Of a stretch of DNA of 64,000 nt, positions 48,101-60,778 are shown piece by piece. The position numbers were made by a program, and so were the translations under genes. Source of the stretch: Panonychus citri (taxonomy: Eukaryota; Arthropoda; Arachnida; Trombidiformes; Tetranychidae); the NCBI RefSeq assembly GCF_014898815.1, contig NW_026515497.1, positions 682,001-746,000 on the forward strand, read 5' to 3'. Position 1 is the stretch's first letter. Each line of letters starts with the position of its first letter. The notes under the pieces are model-generated. The model saw nothing but the letters and a program-made list of their open reading frames with translations. It was not told the origin of the DNA and did no database searches.

Positions 48101-50461
48101 AAAGTTTAATTTTCCGTTTTACAATCTCATCAAATTAGTGACCAATCAAAGCTGACCTGTGATGATGATTAAAGTAATTGCTGTTTGATTGGGGTTAAAT
48201 CATCTTCCAATAGGAATCAAATCAAATCAAGTTAATTGTGATCAAGTGATTGGTGGTGAAATTGTGAGTCTCAGGAATCTAGTTAATTGTCAACAATTTT
48301 AATCCAATTGGGTAAGTTGATCAACTTGATTATCATTATCACCATTTTTTTGTTCGGTTTACAATTAACTCTAATTTCCAACAATAACAACAATTAACTT
48401 TAATACGGGTGAATCATTGAATCAATACAATTACAATTGTATTATTAACATATTACTCTAACAATTAACTCTTAATCAATCAATCAATCAACTCTCGTGT
48501 CAATCAAACGTCATGTTTATTGTGATTTTAATCAAATGTTAATCAACTGTCATTCACATTTATGCTAATCACCTTAAAGATAATCCCAATAGTTAAACTA
48601 ATTGTTTGATCAATACCATCAGACACAATTAAATTAATCTAGAAATTTAATTTCTCAAATCAAATAACTAATTTTTCATCAATTTTTGGATCACGATTGA
48701 AAATCCTAAATGAATTTCAATCAATTTTATATAAAAATTTACTAATTGTCACAACAATCACACTCGTTAATTGTAAATAATCACTTTAATTGCTACCCGA
48801 AAACCTTTCAAATAAAATTAATTTAATTTTCTTCAAGTCAATCATTTGATTATCTGAGTAACGATTTCAACACTTAATCAAGTAATCAAATTCAATTTGC
48901 TTTTAAATTGTATTAATATCGTTTCTAACAATCAAAGAAAATTATCAAACAACAATCAATTAACTTAATTATCATAACTGTCGATTACAATTAACTTTTT
49001 AGTTAATTGTTGAAACACTTTTTAGGAAATAAAAATTGATCAGAATTTTTTTTTCTCCACTTTTTTCCTGAAACATGAAACAACAATTAACTAATTAATG
49101 TCAATAGCAATTAGTGTATCAATTATTATCGTTACCATATTTAAATTACATAACGTTGATTGTTAATCAATAATTATGGTTAAATTATTGTTACTAATTA
49201 ACCTGCAATTCAAATTTAAAGTTTATCAAAACTTTTTCAATTGAATCAATTGAAAATCTCAACCTAACCTTGACCAAGACATTTAATTGTTGATTAATCA
49301 ACTAATTAATACAAAGGAATTTAATTAACTTGATTATCAAATGATTAACAATTAATAACCCGCAGTAAATTTGCCAATTTACTAGTAAATCAAATGAACT
49401 ACAATTAGATCAGTAGAGGTCACAATTAAATCTAATCATTAATCAGTTTAGGTGAATGAAGATTTTAATTATTACAATAATAAATAATTTTAATAATTAA
49501 CAATTATCTTTAGACTTTTAAATTGTATCCATGTAAAATTTTCATTGATTAACAATTAAAACTAATTGTTGAAATTTTTCAAACTTATTAATCTAATCAT
49601 CTTTGATTGAAATCTAATTGTTAACAATCAATTGTTTTGGTATGTTACTGTTGATTGTTTTGTTAATTGTTTCAATGTTTTCAGTTTCACCTTCATGATT
49701 AACAATCAACTGATTTGCTTCAACAATTTATCATTTATTTACAATTTAATAATATTAATCATTGACAATTATAAGAAAAGTATTTGTCTTTATAATATAA
49801 TTTATATATTTTACTTGAAACAATTAAGTAAACAACAATCAAGTTGATTCAATGTCTGATCACAATCAACTAACAATTAAGATGATTGGTACCAGGTTGA
49901 TGATTAACAAACATAATCAATTTAGGCCAAATCAAATTGATATCAATTCCTTAAGCCTCCAAATGATTTAATTTAATTCAAGGTATTATTGATTGTTGAT
50001 TGTACTGTAAATCAATTGTTTAATTGTAATGATGAAACATTTGATTGATTTGATTGACTTTGTTTAATCAATCATTAAATTGTCGGTAATATGATTAATT
50101 GTTTATAGTTGATACTAAATGAAAACCTTAAAGAAATGAGGGACAATTAATTAATCATTGGGATTAGATTTGCTTATCAAAAGTAATTTAATAAAAATAG
50201 TCAACAATTAACTCCTGATTGTTGATTGATTTCAAACGGGGAAATTAAATCAATCGTTAATTTTTCACATCTTCAACCGTAAACTTGAATTAAACAACTT
50301 TCATCATCGACAATCATTGACAATTAACACGATTGCAGGGAAATCAATGAGATATTTTAATTGTGGTTAGTAAATTGAAATCTTTAGGATAGTAAATGAT
50401 AATAATAGGACAGTTTGTTTTTCGCGGGTAATTTTTTTCGAGAAATTTTTTCTTTTTTGAT
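45191..50461. other. Gene desert extremely rich in TTAATTGTT/AACAATTAA
   Basis: Five kilobases of AT-rich DNA with no ORF worth calling and no RNA gene signature. TAATTG/CAATTA cores occur very often on both strands, usually as TTAATTGTT or AACAATTAA. A perfect hairpin lies at 46643-46675. Trinucleotide tracts occur near 47540-47565 and 47760-47780. Confidence 0.6.
46643..46675. repeat. Perfect 15-bp inverted repeat with 3-nt loop
   Basis: ACAATTAGTTATATA, then AAA, then TATATAACTAATTGT: both arms pair without mismatch. It may be a compositional accident, a cruciform or a terminal repeat relic. Confidence 0.9.
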
Positions 50462-51310
50462 CTAACCGTTAACTCGAGGGAAAGGTTTGGACAATTGAAG
50501 CCAACAATCGGGTGACCATTTGGTTTCATGTTCATCGGTAAAATGGATAACGTAGGCTGGCCTTGGTTTATCGGAGAGGTTTGATTTGGACCGATGGACA
50601 AGTTTACCGTCAAATACAAGGCACGAACCCTTAGGAACCAGAACTGGTACAAAAGCGGAATCTTCGTATTCTTTAACGGGTCCATTGAATTCGGCTCTTG
50701 ATCCTGTCTCATCGTCGGTCCTTATGTACCTGCGATGAGCTGAATCTACATGAGAACCTGGAATAACCTCAAGGCATCCGTTTTCTCGGACCACATCGGT
50801 CAGTGCAATCCAAAGAGCGCAAACCTTGTCAACTGGTTCGCTGAATAAAAATTCCGTATCCTTGTGAGGGGTCACTTCACTTCCGACCCGTGGATGTTTA
50901 AAGATGAGCATACCTTGAACTATAGCGGGCTCTACATAACCGATTCCCTTCATAATGGCTCGAACTCGATCTGTATGTCCAATTGAACCGAAAGTCTTAT
51001 TACCCAAGTGAAGTCCGTGTCCCAATTTCATGACACACTTTTCCCGAGGTAGAATCAAATTTCCTTCACCATCAAAAGCTTTTGGCTCGAAAAAAAAGTT
51101 GGCCTTACCAGCTGAAGCAAAATAATAATCGGTGGTCTGTTGTGGACTTCCGGGAATGGCACAAAGTCGATGCTCCGATAAGTCCAAATTGTCGATCAAT
51201 GATTTAGCCTCATCCATAAGCATTTTAACCTCTTCGGGTGTCAAGAAATTATCAATCACCGCAAATCCATTCTTACCATAATCAGCCAATTCTTTCTCGT
51301 AATTAACCAT
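50462..51310 (-). CDS. PHYHD1: PHYHD1-type Fe(II)/2-oxoglutarate dioxygenase, dispersed copy 3
   Basis: Single exon, 282 residues from MVNYEKELADYGKNGFAV to PRVNG. The in-frame ATG at 51358 would add 16 residues, but the MVNYE start matches the other copies and is preferred. The iron ligands (TPHKDTEF; KLVHRS), the PRPAY Arg, NGCLEVIPGSH and KGSCLVFDG are intact. It is clearly more diverged from copies 1 and 2 than they are from each other, and lies 26 kb away in a gene-poor stretch. An AT-rich TATA-like TTTAAATAAA sits near 51408 on the minus strand. Substrate unknown. Confidence 0.92.
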   Translation of the reverse strand: MVNYEKELADYGKNGFAVIDNFLTPEEVKMLMDEAKSLIDNLDLSEHRLCAIPGSPQQTTDYYFASAGKANFFFEPKAFDGEGNLILPREKCVMKLGHGLHLGNKTFGSIGHTDRVRAIMKGIGYVEPAIVQGMLIFKHPRVGSEVTPHKDTEFLFSEPVDKVCALWIALTDVVRENGCLEVIPGSHVDSAHRRYIRTDDETGSRAEFNGPVKEYEDSAFVPVLVPKGSCLVFDGKLVHRSKSNLSDKPRPAYVIHFTDEHETKWSPDCWLQLSKPFPRVNG

Positions 51311-53496
51311 AATGATTTTCTTTTCAATTTTGATTGATGATTGAAAATTTAGGCACATAAACAATTCACTTGTTATTGATCCGGCTCAACGAAAATCATT
51401 TGCTTTTTATTTAAACAGTTAATCTATTTTTCAACTTATGCAATTAGCTAATTGTGATTAATTTCTCTTATCGATTGTATTGTCTTCGTGGTCACGTTAA
51501 CCAATGTGATCTCCTCGAAGTGGGGGATATCCAACGAAGTCTAAAGTTCGTTGGAGAGAAAGCAAAAAGTACTAATCAACAAAAATTGTAGTACAAATCA
51601 ATTTAATCTTCAATCAATTCCAAGAAAAAAGTTGACTAATAATCGTTAATATTGGGAGTTAATTGTAGATGATAATTGATTGTTTCTATTCATAACTACG
51701 AAACAATTAAAGTTGAGTGCAAATTTAATCTCTTGTTTTCCGATTCTCTTGACAATTAATCCTGATAATGGTTAATTGTTTGATTCGATTGGAACAATTA
51801 ACTACCCTTGAGTTATATTTATGACCATTGATTGTCAAGTTAAACTATTAATTGTATGATTAAGATTACAATTCATCTTTTCAATTATTACGAAGTTGAT
51901 TATATTAATACAATTGAAATTGATTTCTTTTTATCTATTTTTTAATTGTAAAAATTTTATTAATACTTGATTCTCATGCTGATTGTTGTATATAGTTAAT
52001 TGTTTAATAGAAAAGGGGAAAAATTTAACTAATTATTTTGATACAAATCGTTAGAGCGAATCATAATCAATTGTTTAACTTGTTTTCCCAAACAATTTAA
52101 ATAGTAATTTTAACAGTAACAATTAAGAGATGATTGTACAATTTAAACTTTCAATGCTTCGTTTGAATACAATTTAAGTTTAATTATCTCACTAATCATG
52201 AGTTTTAATCATCATTTTAATCATGATCCACTTTAATCAGTGTGTGTATCAATTTGTTATATACTCAATATTTAAACACATCTAATTTATACCAATCAAA
52301 TTGATCAATTTTTGTCTGATTGTTTTGACAACAATTAACCAGGTTAACTTGAAATTAACCCAGAAAAATATATTCACAAACAAAGTAAACTTTTTAATTC
52401 CTTAAGGATTTAGGAATCAATTCAATGAACAATCAACAACAATTTGATCTCAATTCAAATAAACAACAACTGATTTAAATGTTGTTATGATTAACTTTAA
52501 ACCCTAATAATCAAATCACAATTTAGTGATCAAAGTGATTGGTTAAATTGTAACAAGAGCAACAACAACAAAACAAAACTAATCACCTTATATCAAAGTT
52601 TTGTCTTATTGATTGTTGATTAAGTAAATCATATGTTGATGATTAACCTTATATAATGTCAATCATCAACAATTATCAAACTATCAACTTTAATTGTTAG
52701 TTCAACGTCCCTCATAATAGTGGCAACAAAAAAAGCATCAACATTAATCATTTATATGTATGATTCAACTAATCAGGGATTAACAATTAACCAGAAAAAA
52801 AACCAAATCAAATCAAATTCAATAACAGCCAAATGATTAACTAACTTTATTAATATTGACATTTAACTTTCTTGTTATTGTAACAATTAATTTAATTTCC
52901 ACGTGAATTATGGTGACGATGATTAAGATGATGATGGTAAAAAAATTACCCAACAATTTAGTGATTAGCGTAATAAAATCAAATTAATCTTGTATAATTA
53001 ACCTTTTTTCTTAACCATAGATTTACCGTTGATTAATTAAAAGCAATTAAAAATTGTATCAACATGAGTTTTTAAAGTTTAATCAAAATTAAATTAGTTA
53101 AATCAAATGGTTCAAATTGTTAACTCTTTTTATTGTTGTTGTTGTTTAAAACATTGAGTTAACTTTAATACTGATTCATTGATTCACTTACAGTTAATTG
53201 TGACAATTAACAGGTGAATAAATTATCACCCACCCTCTAGTGAGCAAGGTAATGGTGTTGATGGATGATGATGAAGACAGAAGGATAGAAAGAGGATAAG
53301 AAAGAGATGATAAGAGTGAGAGAGAGAGAGAGAGGGAGACAAGTGAGTAAATAACCAATCACGTTGATTTACCTGTTGATTGTTACAATTAACATTTAGA
53401 TGGTGATCAGTTATTGTTGCTTTGTGCCAACCATGATCAACTTTAACTGTACTTTAATTTGTCCAATTATCAAGATTCAGAATATCAACTCGACCA
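51311..53496. other. Intergenic DNA between PHYHD1 copy 3 and SLC41
   Basis: AT-rich, again dense in AACAATTAA/TTAATTGTT. A (GA)n run lies near 53315-53335. No gene seen. Confidence 0.5.
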
Positions 53497-56400
53497 ATGG
53501 ATCACCCGACGGCTAAAGATGTGAACAACTGCCCTTCCGCAGACCCACCGCGACCCTCATCACCACCACCACCACCGCCGCCATCGCAAATCGTATCAAA
53601 CGCAAATGTAATCCCAGTACCCAGTCCCACTTTTTTACCCTCCGTGATTAACGTGACAGGTAAACCAATAAGTAAAAGGTTATCGGTGAAAAAAGCGACA
53701 CCAACATCAACTTTACCTCTTCCAAGTTCGGTAAATTTATCTGTTCCCAATGGTACAAGTGCTAATCCCGTTTCGAGTGAAACAATGTCGACAAATGTTG
53801 TACCTGTTAAACGGCCTTGTGTTGACCCGGAAGATGATACAAAGTCCGCTCTAAAGGAAATGTTTCTTCCCGTTATGTTGAGTGGTTTTGGTAACATGGG
53901 CGCTGGTATGGTTTTAGAACGGGTTCAATTTATGGACATTTTCATGGCGATTCCCCAGCTTATTCAACTGGTTCCACCGTTACTTGGTCTTAAGGGTAAC
54001 GTTGAGATGACCCTCGCCTCGCGTTTATCAACCCACGCCAATTTAGGCCATCTTTCCGATAAAAAGACTCGAAGACGTATCATCATTGGTAATATTGCTC
54101 TATGTCAATTCCTCGCCACCGGGGTTGGTTTCATAGCGCCGATAATTGCACTTTTACTTTCACACTTTCAAATCACCGGTTCTCATGATACATCACCCGT
54201 TATTCATCAACCACCCTCATTGATGGTCAACGATGGTCATCTTTCGGCAACCTCATTGTTAAGTTCGTCTAATACAATCGGCAGTGGTTCGACCTCATCA
54301 ATGGTCACCTTTGATGTTGATCATACGAAAGATTTTGTCTCACCTCAGTTGACCAAAAGCCTTTTGGTTGTGGCCATTTTTCTGGCCACTTCGGGGTTAG
54401 CCGATGTAATCCTTTCATCGACCATTACCTGTGTTGTTATCATTTGCTCTCAATTTCTTGGTATTAATGCCGATAATGTGGCCACACCAATTGCCGCTTC
54501 GGTTGGTGATCTTATGACGATGTGTTTCCTTGTCTATGTTTCAAATGGACTTTACAATTTAACAAAGATCCTCCCATGGGCACCATTAGTACCCTTGATC
54601 ATATGGACGGTAATCGTTATTTGTACCGGTATAATTGCTCGGAGAAATCCGTTCACCAGGTCAATAGTTTTCCATGGTTGGTCTCCGCTTGTTGTCTCAA
54701 TGTTATTACAAAATATCTCCGGTGTAATCATGGAAACATCGCTTCGGCGTTTCCCTCGAATGGCCATTTATCAGCCCATAATCAACGGATTCGGGGGGAA
54801 CCTTGTGGCCATTCAAAGCTCGCGAGTGGCCACTTACCTTCACAAACACGCACCCAAACGGGAATTGGTCAACGAAAGTGACTCTTGTTGCCATTCACCG
54901 TTACTTTTTTTCTTTGGTGAAGGTAAGATTACCACGATTACTAATTTCCAACAATTAACTAATTGTCGACCTTCATTTTAACTCTACAACGATAAGAAAT
55001 GTTTCCCTTGTTAATTGTAATTCTAAACTTTTTTTCGTTTCGTTTCGTTTCGTTTCTTAATCAAATCAAATCTTAATCATGATTATTTTCATTCTCTTGA
55101 TTAGTTTGTCTAATTATTAACTCTCTTGTTCAGTTTAATCAGTTGATTAGTTAATTGTTACAGTTATTCAATTTATGTCTAATTAGTTAATCCTCATCGT
55201 ATTAATTATTGATGAAGAAAAATCAAATTTTTCCTTCACCTGATCATTAGTTATCTTGATGATTACTGTTAATTGTTGTTAATTAACTTTAATGCTTTTA
55301 ATTACACACTTTGATTATGATATTTATTAATAGTTAATCTCTAACAATTATCACAATCAATTTAGATGAAGATAATAATTAGTTTTAACAATTAAGTAGC
55401 TTTTAAATCACTCGAAACTAAATTGTTTACATAATATTGAATAGTATTGGTTCAGTCAACCTTTAATATCAAATTAAATTGCTGATCAATTGTTAATTGT
55501 TTGACTTTCTCAAAGATCATTGATCTTGATGTTAAAATTAATCAACTGGTTAAATCTAATTTAGTGATAAATTAACAATCAACCAGTTGATTTTTGTTTA
55601 ATCATCAACAATTTAACATGACCATTGAAAATTAATCACGATATTCAAGAGTGTTTATAATCAATACCACCAACAATTAACTTAATCGCGATGACTTTTC
55701 AATCAACTAGTAATAATTTGATCCCTTTATTTATCATTACAATGGTGATAAATCAAACTAATTAACTAACCGAAGTGATTTATCAATTAATAGTTTCGTT
55801 ACAATAAAAGTTACATGATAAGAAATACTAACGATTAATCAATAACCAATTAAACTACAACAATTAACTTATTATGATAATATTTGAGAGACACACAAAA
55901 ACCTAATCCCAATAATCTGATTAAATCCTATTGTCACTCGATTAAGACAATTAATCAGTTAATCAGCCATTAAACCAGGAAATCAATTAACTGATTTCAT
56001 AATTAACACAATTGATCAGTAAATGAATAAAAAATAAGCGAAAATTTTTGATTCTAAAATTTTATTTTCTTTTTCCTTACCAAACCGTTAATCCTTTTGA
56101 CCACAGGTCAGCACGGGAAATTGGCATTTCTAATGGTTCTACTCGCAGGTCCAATTCAATTGCCCTTGGTACTAATATCGACCCTATTGTCGCCCACCTC
56201 GCAGATAACAATTTCCCAATTGTTGACTTACTATTTTTGCGCTACAATCCAAGTGATCATAATCCTTTACATTGGCTATTGTTTTGTTAATCTCCTTTGG
56301 GTATTTGGTGCTAATCCGGATGATAATGCGATACCAATACTGACCGCTTTGGCTGACCTATTGGGTACCATAATCCTTGTGTCGGGTTACATGTTTCTGG

Positions 56401-56810
56401 CCTCAATTGGTGATAAAAACGCAACTCCAATCAACGAGGACAATTTAATTTCCCCCGAATCAATATCTTCAATTGTTTACAATGCAACGACAACTTTAAT
56501 CACAACCAATATCAATAATAATAATCATACTAGTAATCCGATTGTTAATTATTCAAAATATAATAGCTCATTATTATCATCATTATCAACAACAACTTCA
56601 TCACCTTTATCATCATTATTGTCAACAACAACAGTCTCATCACAATTAACTACAATACCTTCAATCATTGCTACCAAATTAATTTCAACAACTTTGGCTC
56701 CAATTTCAAGCAATATTAATACAACAACAATTAATCAATTTACCTCTTCGTTGATTGCCAATTTAACAACAACAAAATCTACAATTAAACCAACCAATAT
56801 AACTTTCTGA
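53497..56810 (+). CDS. SLC41: SLC41-family magnesium transporter (MgtE-like)
   Basis: Exons 53497-54922 and 56107-56810 join in phase (Gly codon split) to 709 residues. A Pro/Ser-rich cytosolic N-terminus of about 120 residues precedes the first MgtE-like repeat, FLPVMLSGFGNMGAGMVLE and LLGLKGNVEMTLASRLST. NADNVATPIAASVGDL closes it. The second repeat has INGFGGNLVAIQSSR, and exon 2 has GANPDDNAIPILTALADLLG. These paired G-L-K-G-N / G-G-N-L and D-N-x-x-P-I motifs define SLC41 carriers, plasma- or mitochondrial-membrane Mg2+ transporters. About 135 residues of Ser/Thr/Asn-rich low complexity follow the last membrane segment, unlike SLC41A1. Which SLC41 paralog is unclear. It is convergent with the receptor gene, 382 bp away. 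Confidence 0.9.
54923..56106 (+). other. SLC41 intron, 1184 bp
   Basis: GAAG|GTAAGATT donor and GACCACAG|GTCAGC acceptor. It holds a (TTTCG)n run at about 55034-55056 and AT-rich DNA; no nested gene seen. Confidence 0.85.
55034..55056. repeat. Pentanucleotide (TTTCG)n tract
   Basis: Four to five tandem TTTCG units within the SLC41 intron. Confidence 0.9.
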
Positions 56811-57192
56811 AATGAGGTGACACTTTTAATTGATCATCAAGTGATCATGATTAATGATGGATTTAATTTACTATTGAATTATATTATATTTTTCCCAACA
56901 AACAATCAAATATTTTACTTATTATTAATACTTATAATTGTCTTACTTATTATAATTATTATTAGTTTTAATTGTTGTTGTTACCATTTTAATAAAACAA
57001 TTAAACTTGCAAAAATTAACCAACTGTACAATCAATTGATTGATCATAATGCTAACAATTAAGCAAGAGAGAGAGAGAGAAAGTAAATTTTGTTAATTGT
57101 AATGTTATTAATCAGATTAACACGTTGGGTGGACAGAAAAATAGATGATTAAGTTAATTGTTGTGAAAATTTTTAAAATTTAATTTAGTTTC
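56811..57192. other. Spacer between convergent SLC41 and receptor genes
   Basis: The short hydrophobic ORF at 56817-57062 (ILLIIIIISFNCCCYHF) could be mistaken for a membrane protein, but it lies in the SLC41 3' UTR and is T-rich. It is not supported as a gene. Confidence 0.45.
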
Positions 57193-60100
57193 TCAAATGA
57201 TTTCTTCATTAATTGTTTCAGTTAATTGTTGGTGTTGAGTATGAAAACAATAATTATGAGAATGGTGATTATTATGATTGTTAACATGATTTAGATTTTG
57301 ATGATAATGATAATGATTAAGGTGATTGTGATCATGATTATTATTATAATTGTAATGATAATTGTGGTTGTGATTTGTGTAATTATTAAATTGGCAATAG
57401 TGGTTGTAATCATTGTGTCCATTAGAGTTGATTAATTTACTGGTGACACAATGATTACCGTTATCTTCATCATCTAGTGATGATTTCAATGTACAGGGTG
57501 GTGGCGATGATGGTGTTGGACTTGATGGTGGAGATATTGTTAAAGGCTTATGAGGTGGTGGTGGTGTTGATGTGGGTTGGGGTTGGGGCGATGATACTGT
57601 TGATTTATTGTTAATAATTTGATCTTCATTGGTTGATTGATTGGTTATCGGTTTAATTGGTTGACCCAAGACGGTCATGATCCCGGAAGAGTTTAATAAA
57701 CTATTGCTTGTAGTTGAATCTTTGTGGTCAGCGGGTAGTTTGAAGAAAGATGACCTTTCCGAATTGATCGATGAACAAAACGCGATCATTTTACGTCCAT
57801 TAATGGAATCGTTACTTTTGTGAAGACTTCGAATTGTTTTCCACCTTTCGAGATGATGACGAACTGTATTTCGAACCTGGAACAAAAGTTTTGAATAATA
57901 TAAGAATCATTTTGTCAAGAGAAATTTGCAGATTCCAATTGATTGATTGATTAGAATTGGAAACTTTTTCTTTTTCTCATTTTAGTTTAATTACCTCACC
58001 ATTAAGGAAACAGAAAAAAACGGAAACGGTAAAACCTTGTGTTGAGTATAAAGTGGCCTGGAAATAAGTGAACACCGTCTTAGCTGGACCCGAACCAGGA
58101 GTTACCAGGAAAAGGATATAAGTCACTCCCAAGAGTGGAGTTAATACTAATAGAGCTTTGGCTGCTTTTCTGTTATAGAATTTAAATTAGTTAATCATAA
58201 CAATTAGCGAATTGATTGAGAAAATTTTCGCGAAATCATTTGGTCTTTTTAATACTTACCGATATTGACGAGACTCCGGTGATGTTGCCGCTCTCAGTTT
58301 CGTTATCAAAACCCACATTATTTTACAAAGAAAGTAAATATTTAACTACATTTGTAAGAATTAAAATTTTACCAACAATTAACTTGATTGTTTTCAATTT
58401 TTCCAATCTTCAAATGAGATTCATTGACTTACCATGAGGACAAATATTATTGGACATATGAAAATACTATCAATTGAATCCTCAGCTTGCCAAGGACAAT
58501 TAGACCTGAAATTTAAAGTAAATTACCAAACCAAATTATTATTAAATCCGACAATTAGTTGATTGATTAAAGAATTGAGATAATACTAACCCAGATTCAG
58601 CGTAATTTTCCCCTGATTTGTTAGAAAAATATTTAAATGGAGCCCAAAACATTACGACGATTGCAGGTAATCCTTAAAGAGAGGGTTGAAAATGTCAAAT
58701 TTTAAACTAAATTAAGCTAATTACTGGACAATTAGCAACTTACCCCATCCAATTGAAGCATAAAAGTGCATCTTAATTGCTTCAACTGATGAAAATGTTT
58801 TCACCACGAGTATATAAAGATACAATCCTTCAATGAACATCCAAAAAAACTGAGTTCCAGTAAAATAAGGTAACAATATATAAAGAAAACACAGAATCGA
58901 TGATGCAATCTGTGAACAATTAGACAACAATTAAAGAAGTGGACAGAACAATCAAGAGAAAATGAATTTCCAATTTAAAAACAATCAAAATCAAACAGAA
59001 ATAGACTAATTTATCCTAATGAATATTATATTGTTTAATTGATGGACATGGATGAGAATGAGAGTTGAATTGATGATCAATCCAATTATTTAAATGGTCA
59101 ATTGTAAGTAAATGTCTTTAAGTGGACTAAACGGAAACTTGACCATTAAGAATGTTAATCATGATGATTAAATCACGTTTTCAAATTACATCTCTAATCT
59201 ATTGACACGCATTTAAATTGTATTAATATAATCATCATAATAATCTGAAACTTAATCATTGACTGGACATTTAAGTTAATACAACCGATTAATTAATCAT
59301 CTCCTCTGGTCAAGGATAAACTATTTCCGTCTTCAATATTGTGACCTTATTTCTTAACGATTTCCGTTCAATTTTTTTTCTTCATCATCTATGTATCATC
59401 ATCATTATTATTATCCTTTGATGACATTGTTTCTCATCTTCATCTTCATCTTTCATCATTTTATCATCTTTACTTTATGTACATAAAATTGTCAATCTCA
59501 ATGTTTACTTTTATCATCTTCATCCATAGGGATCAATTGAGATTCCAATTGTAACACTTTACCTAATATAAGAAAGATAAGAATCAAATTAAATACTAAT
59601 AATTGTTAATCTCGAGGATTAATTAACTCTTAATTGTTTACAATACCTCATTTGTTGGTTGATATGATTGAAGGGTCGCAGTTATTATCCAGGTTAAGGC
59701 AAAAAGTTCATAGGTCACCATTAGATTGGTATGAATTGTATTACGAGCACACCGCAAGTCTCTGGTAATTAAAACAACAATTTAGAAAACAACAGTTAAT
59801 TATATACGATTAATCAACTTTTCCATTGATTAATTGAGCTCTAATTGTAGCTGAATGTTAATCAAATTAATGGGAACACCAAAACAACAACAATGTCCAA
59901 ATAATTTTGATATATTGTCACGAAGGTAAATTCTGATTAAGTAACTGATTAGACCTAAATAAGACAGATTTAGTCTTATAATCAATGTTATATTGACATA
60001 ATTGTGTTCTAATTAATTGGATAATATCATAATTGAGGACAATTTGAATATTATTAACAATTAAAACTCACTTGAAGTATAAAAATATGAAGAGAGCTGT

Positions 60101-60778
60101 GGTCAGTGCGAGGACTGAAAGTCCATAACCAAAATAGTAAACAGTTGAAGCATCTTTAGCATTCCAAATATCCTTGATAATTAGGAAATAAATTTAATTA
60201 GTCAACAGTAATTAGTTAATTGTCCAATATTACTTACAGAATAACTTGCAGGAATCAATTCTTCCGGTGTAATTGGCTCACATAATGAATAATCTGATTT
60301 CTCTGCCCAAGTCCCATTGGCAAGGCAAAGTTTAGAAGCATTTTCTAAATTGACAACAGAACAACAGACAAATACAATTAACTAATTGAACAATTATCTT
60401 TAATTGTGAATATGATTAAACTTACGAGATGAATCATATGTAATACCATTTAACTCCTTAAAACAAGGGATAATTGCTAATTGATTAACTAAAGTTGTCG
60501 GCCAACATGAAATCCTATCCCAAGTTGCTGAACAATATTTCAAATCGGAATCTGAAAAGTTGACATTTGATTTAATTGTTTCTCTCTCTCTCTCTCTCTG
60601 ATACAACAATTAACTTACCAATTGGTTGTGAACTATTCTCACAGATAATTGCTTCGGTTAAATTGTTATTAAATAGATAATCATTTGCCTCCTCATCATG
60701 ATTGTGATCAACTCCATAATTAAAATCATCAAGTCCATCCTCACTTGAAGCCTCTTCAGTTAAATTAAATATTATCAT
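57193..60778 (-). CDS. Dh44-R: Class B1 GPCR, CRF-like diuretic hormone 44 receptor type
   Basis: Eleven exons in minus order: 60778-60619, 60551-60426, 60344-60238, 60172-60072, 59761-59647, 58909-58744, 58672-58591, 58505-58433, 58345-58260, 58169-57995, 57876-57193. Phases all agree, giving 624 residues. The ectodomain has the six hormone-receptor cysteines (IICEN, KYC, ISCWP, IIPCF, KLCLANGTW, LCEP) and several NxS/T sites. Membrane-region signatures are DLRCARNTIHTNLM (TM2), FFWMFIEGLYLYILVV (TM3), SNCPWQAEDS (ECL2), KIMWVLITKLRAATSPESRQYR, LLVLTPLLGVTYILF (TM6) and QGFTVSVFFCFLNGEV (TM7). The TKLRA..SPES.QYRKA loop points to the CRF/DH44 branch, Gs-coupled. The starting Met at 60778 lacks a signal peptide, so an upstream exon may be missing. 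The C-terminal tail is Pro/Asn/His-rich low complexity. Confidence 0.9.

Noticed and set aside
50344..50712. 122-codon ORF overlapping PHYHD1 copy 3
   Set aside because: It is a shadow of the dioxygenase gene in another frame of the same strand.
53502..54894. Minus-strand ORFs of 62-131 codons across SLC41 exon 1
   Set aside because: Antisense shadows of a Pro/Ser-rich and membrane-protein coding exon.
56817..57062. 81-codon hydrophobic ORF resembling a small membrane protein
   Set aside because: It sits in the SLC41 3' UTR, is a read of T-rich DNA and has no recognised relatives.
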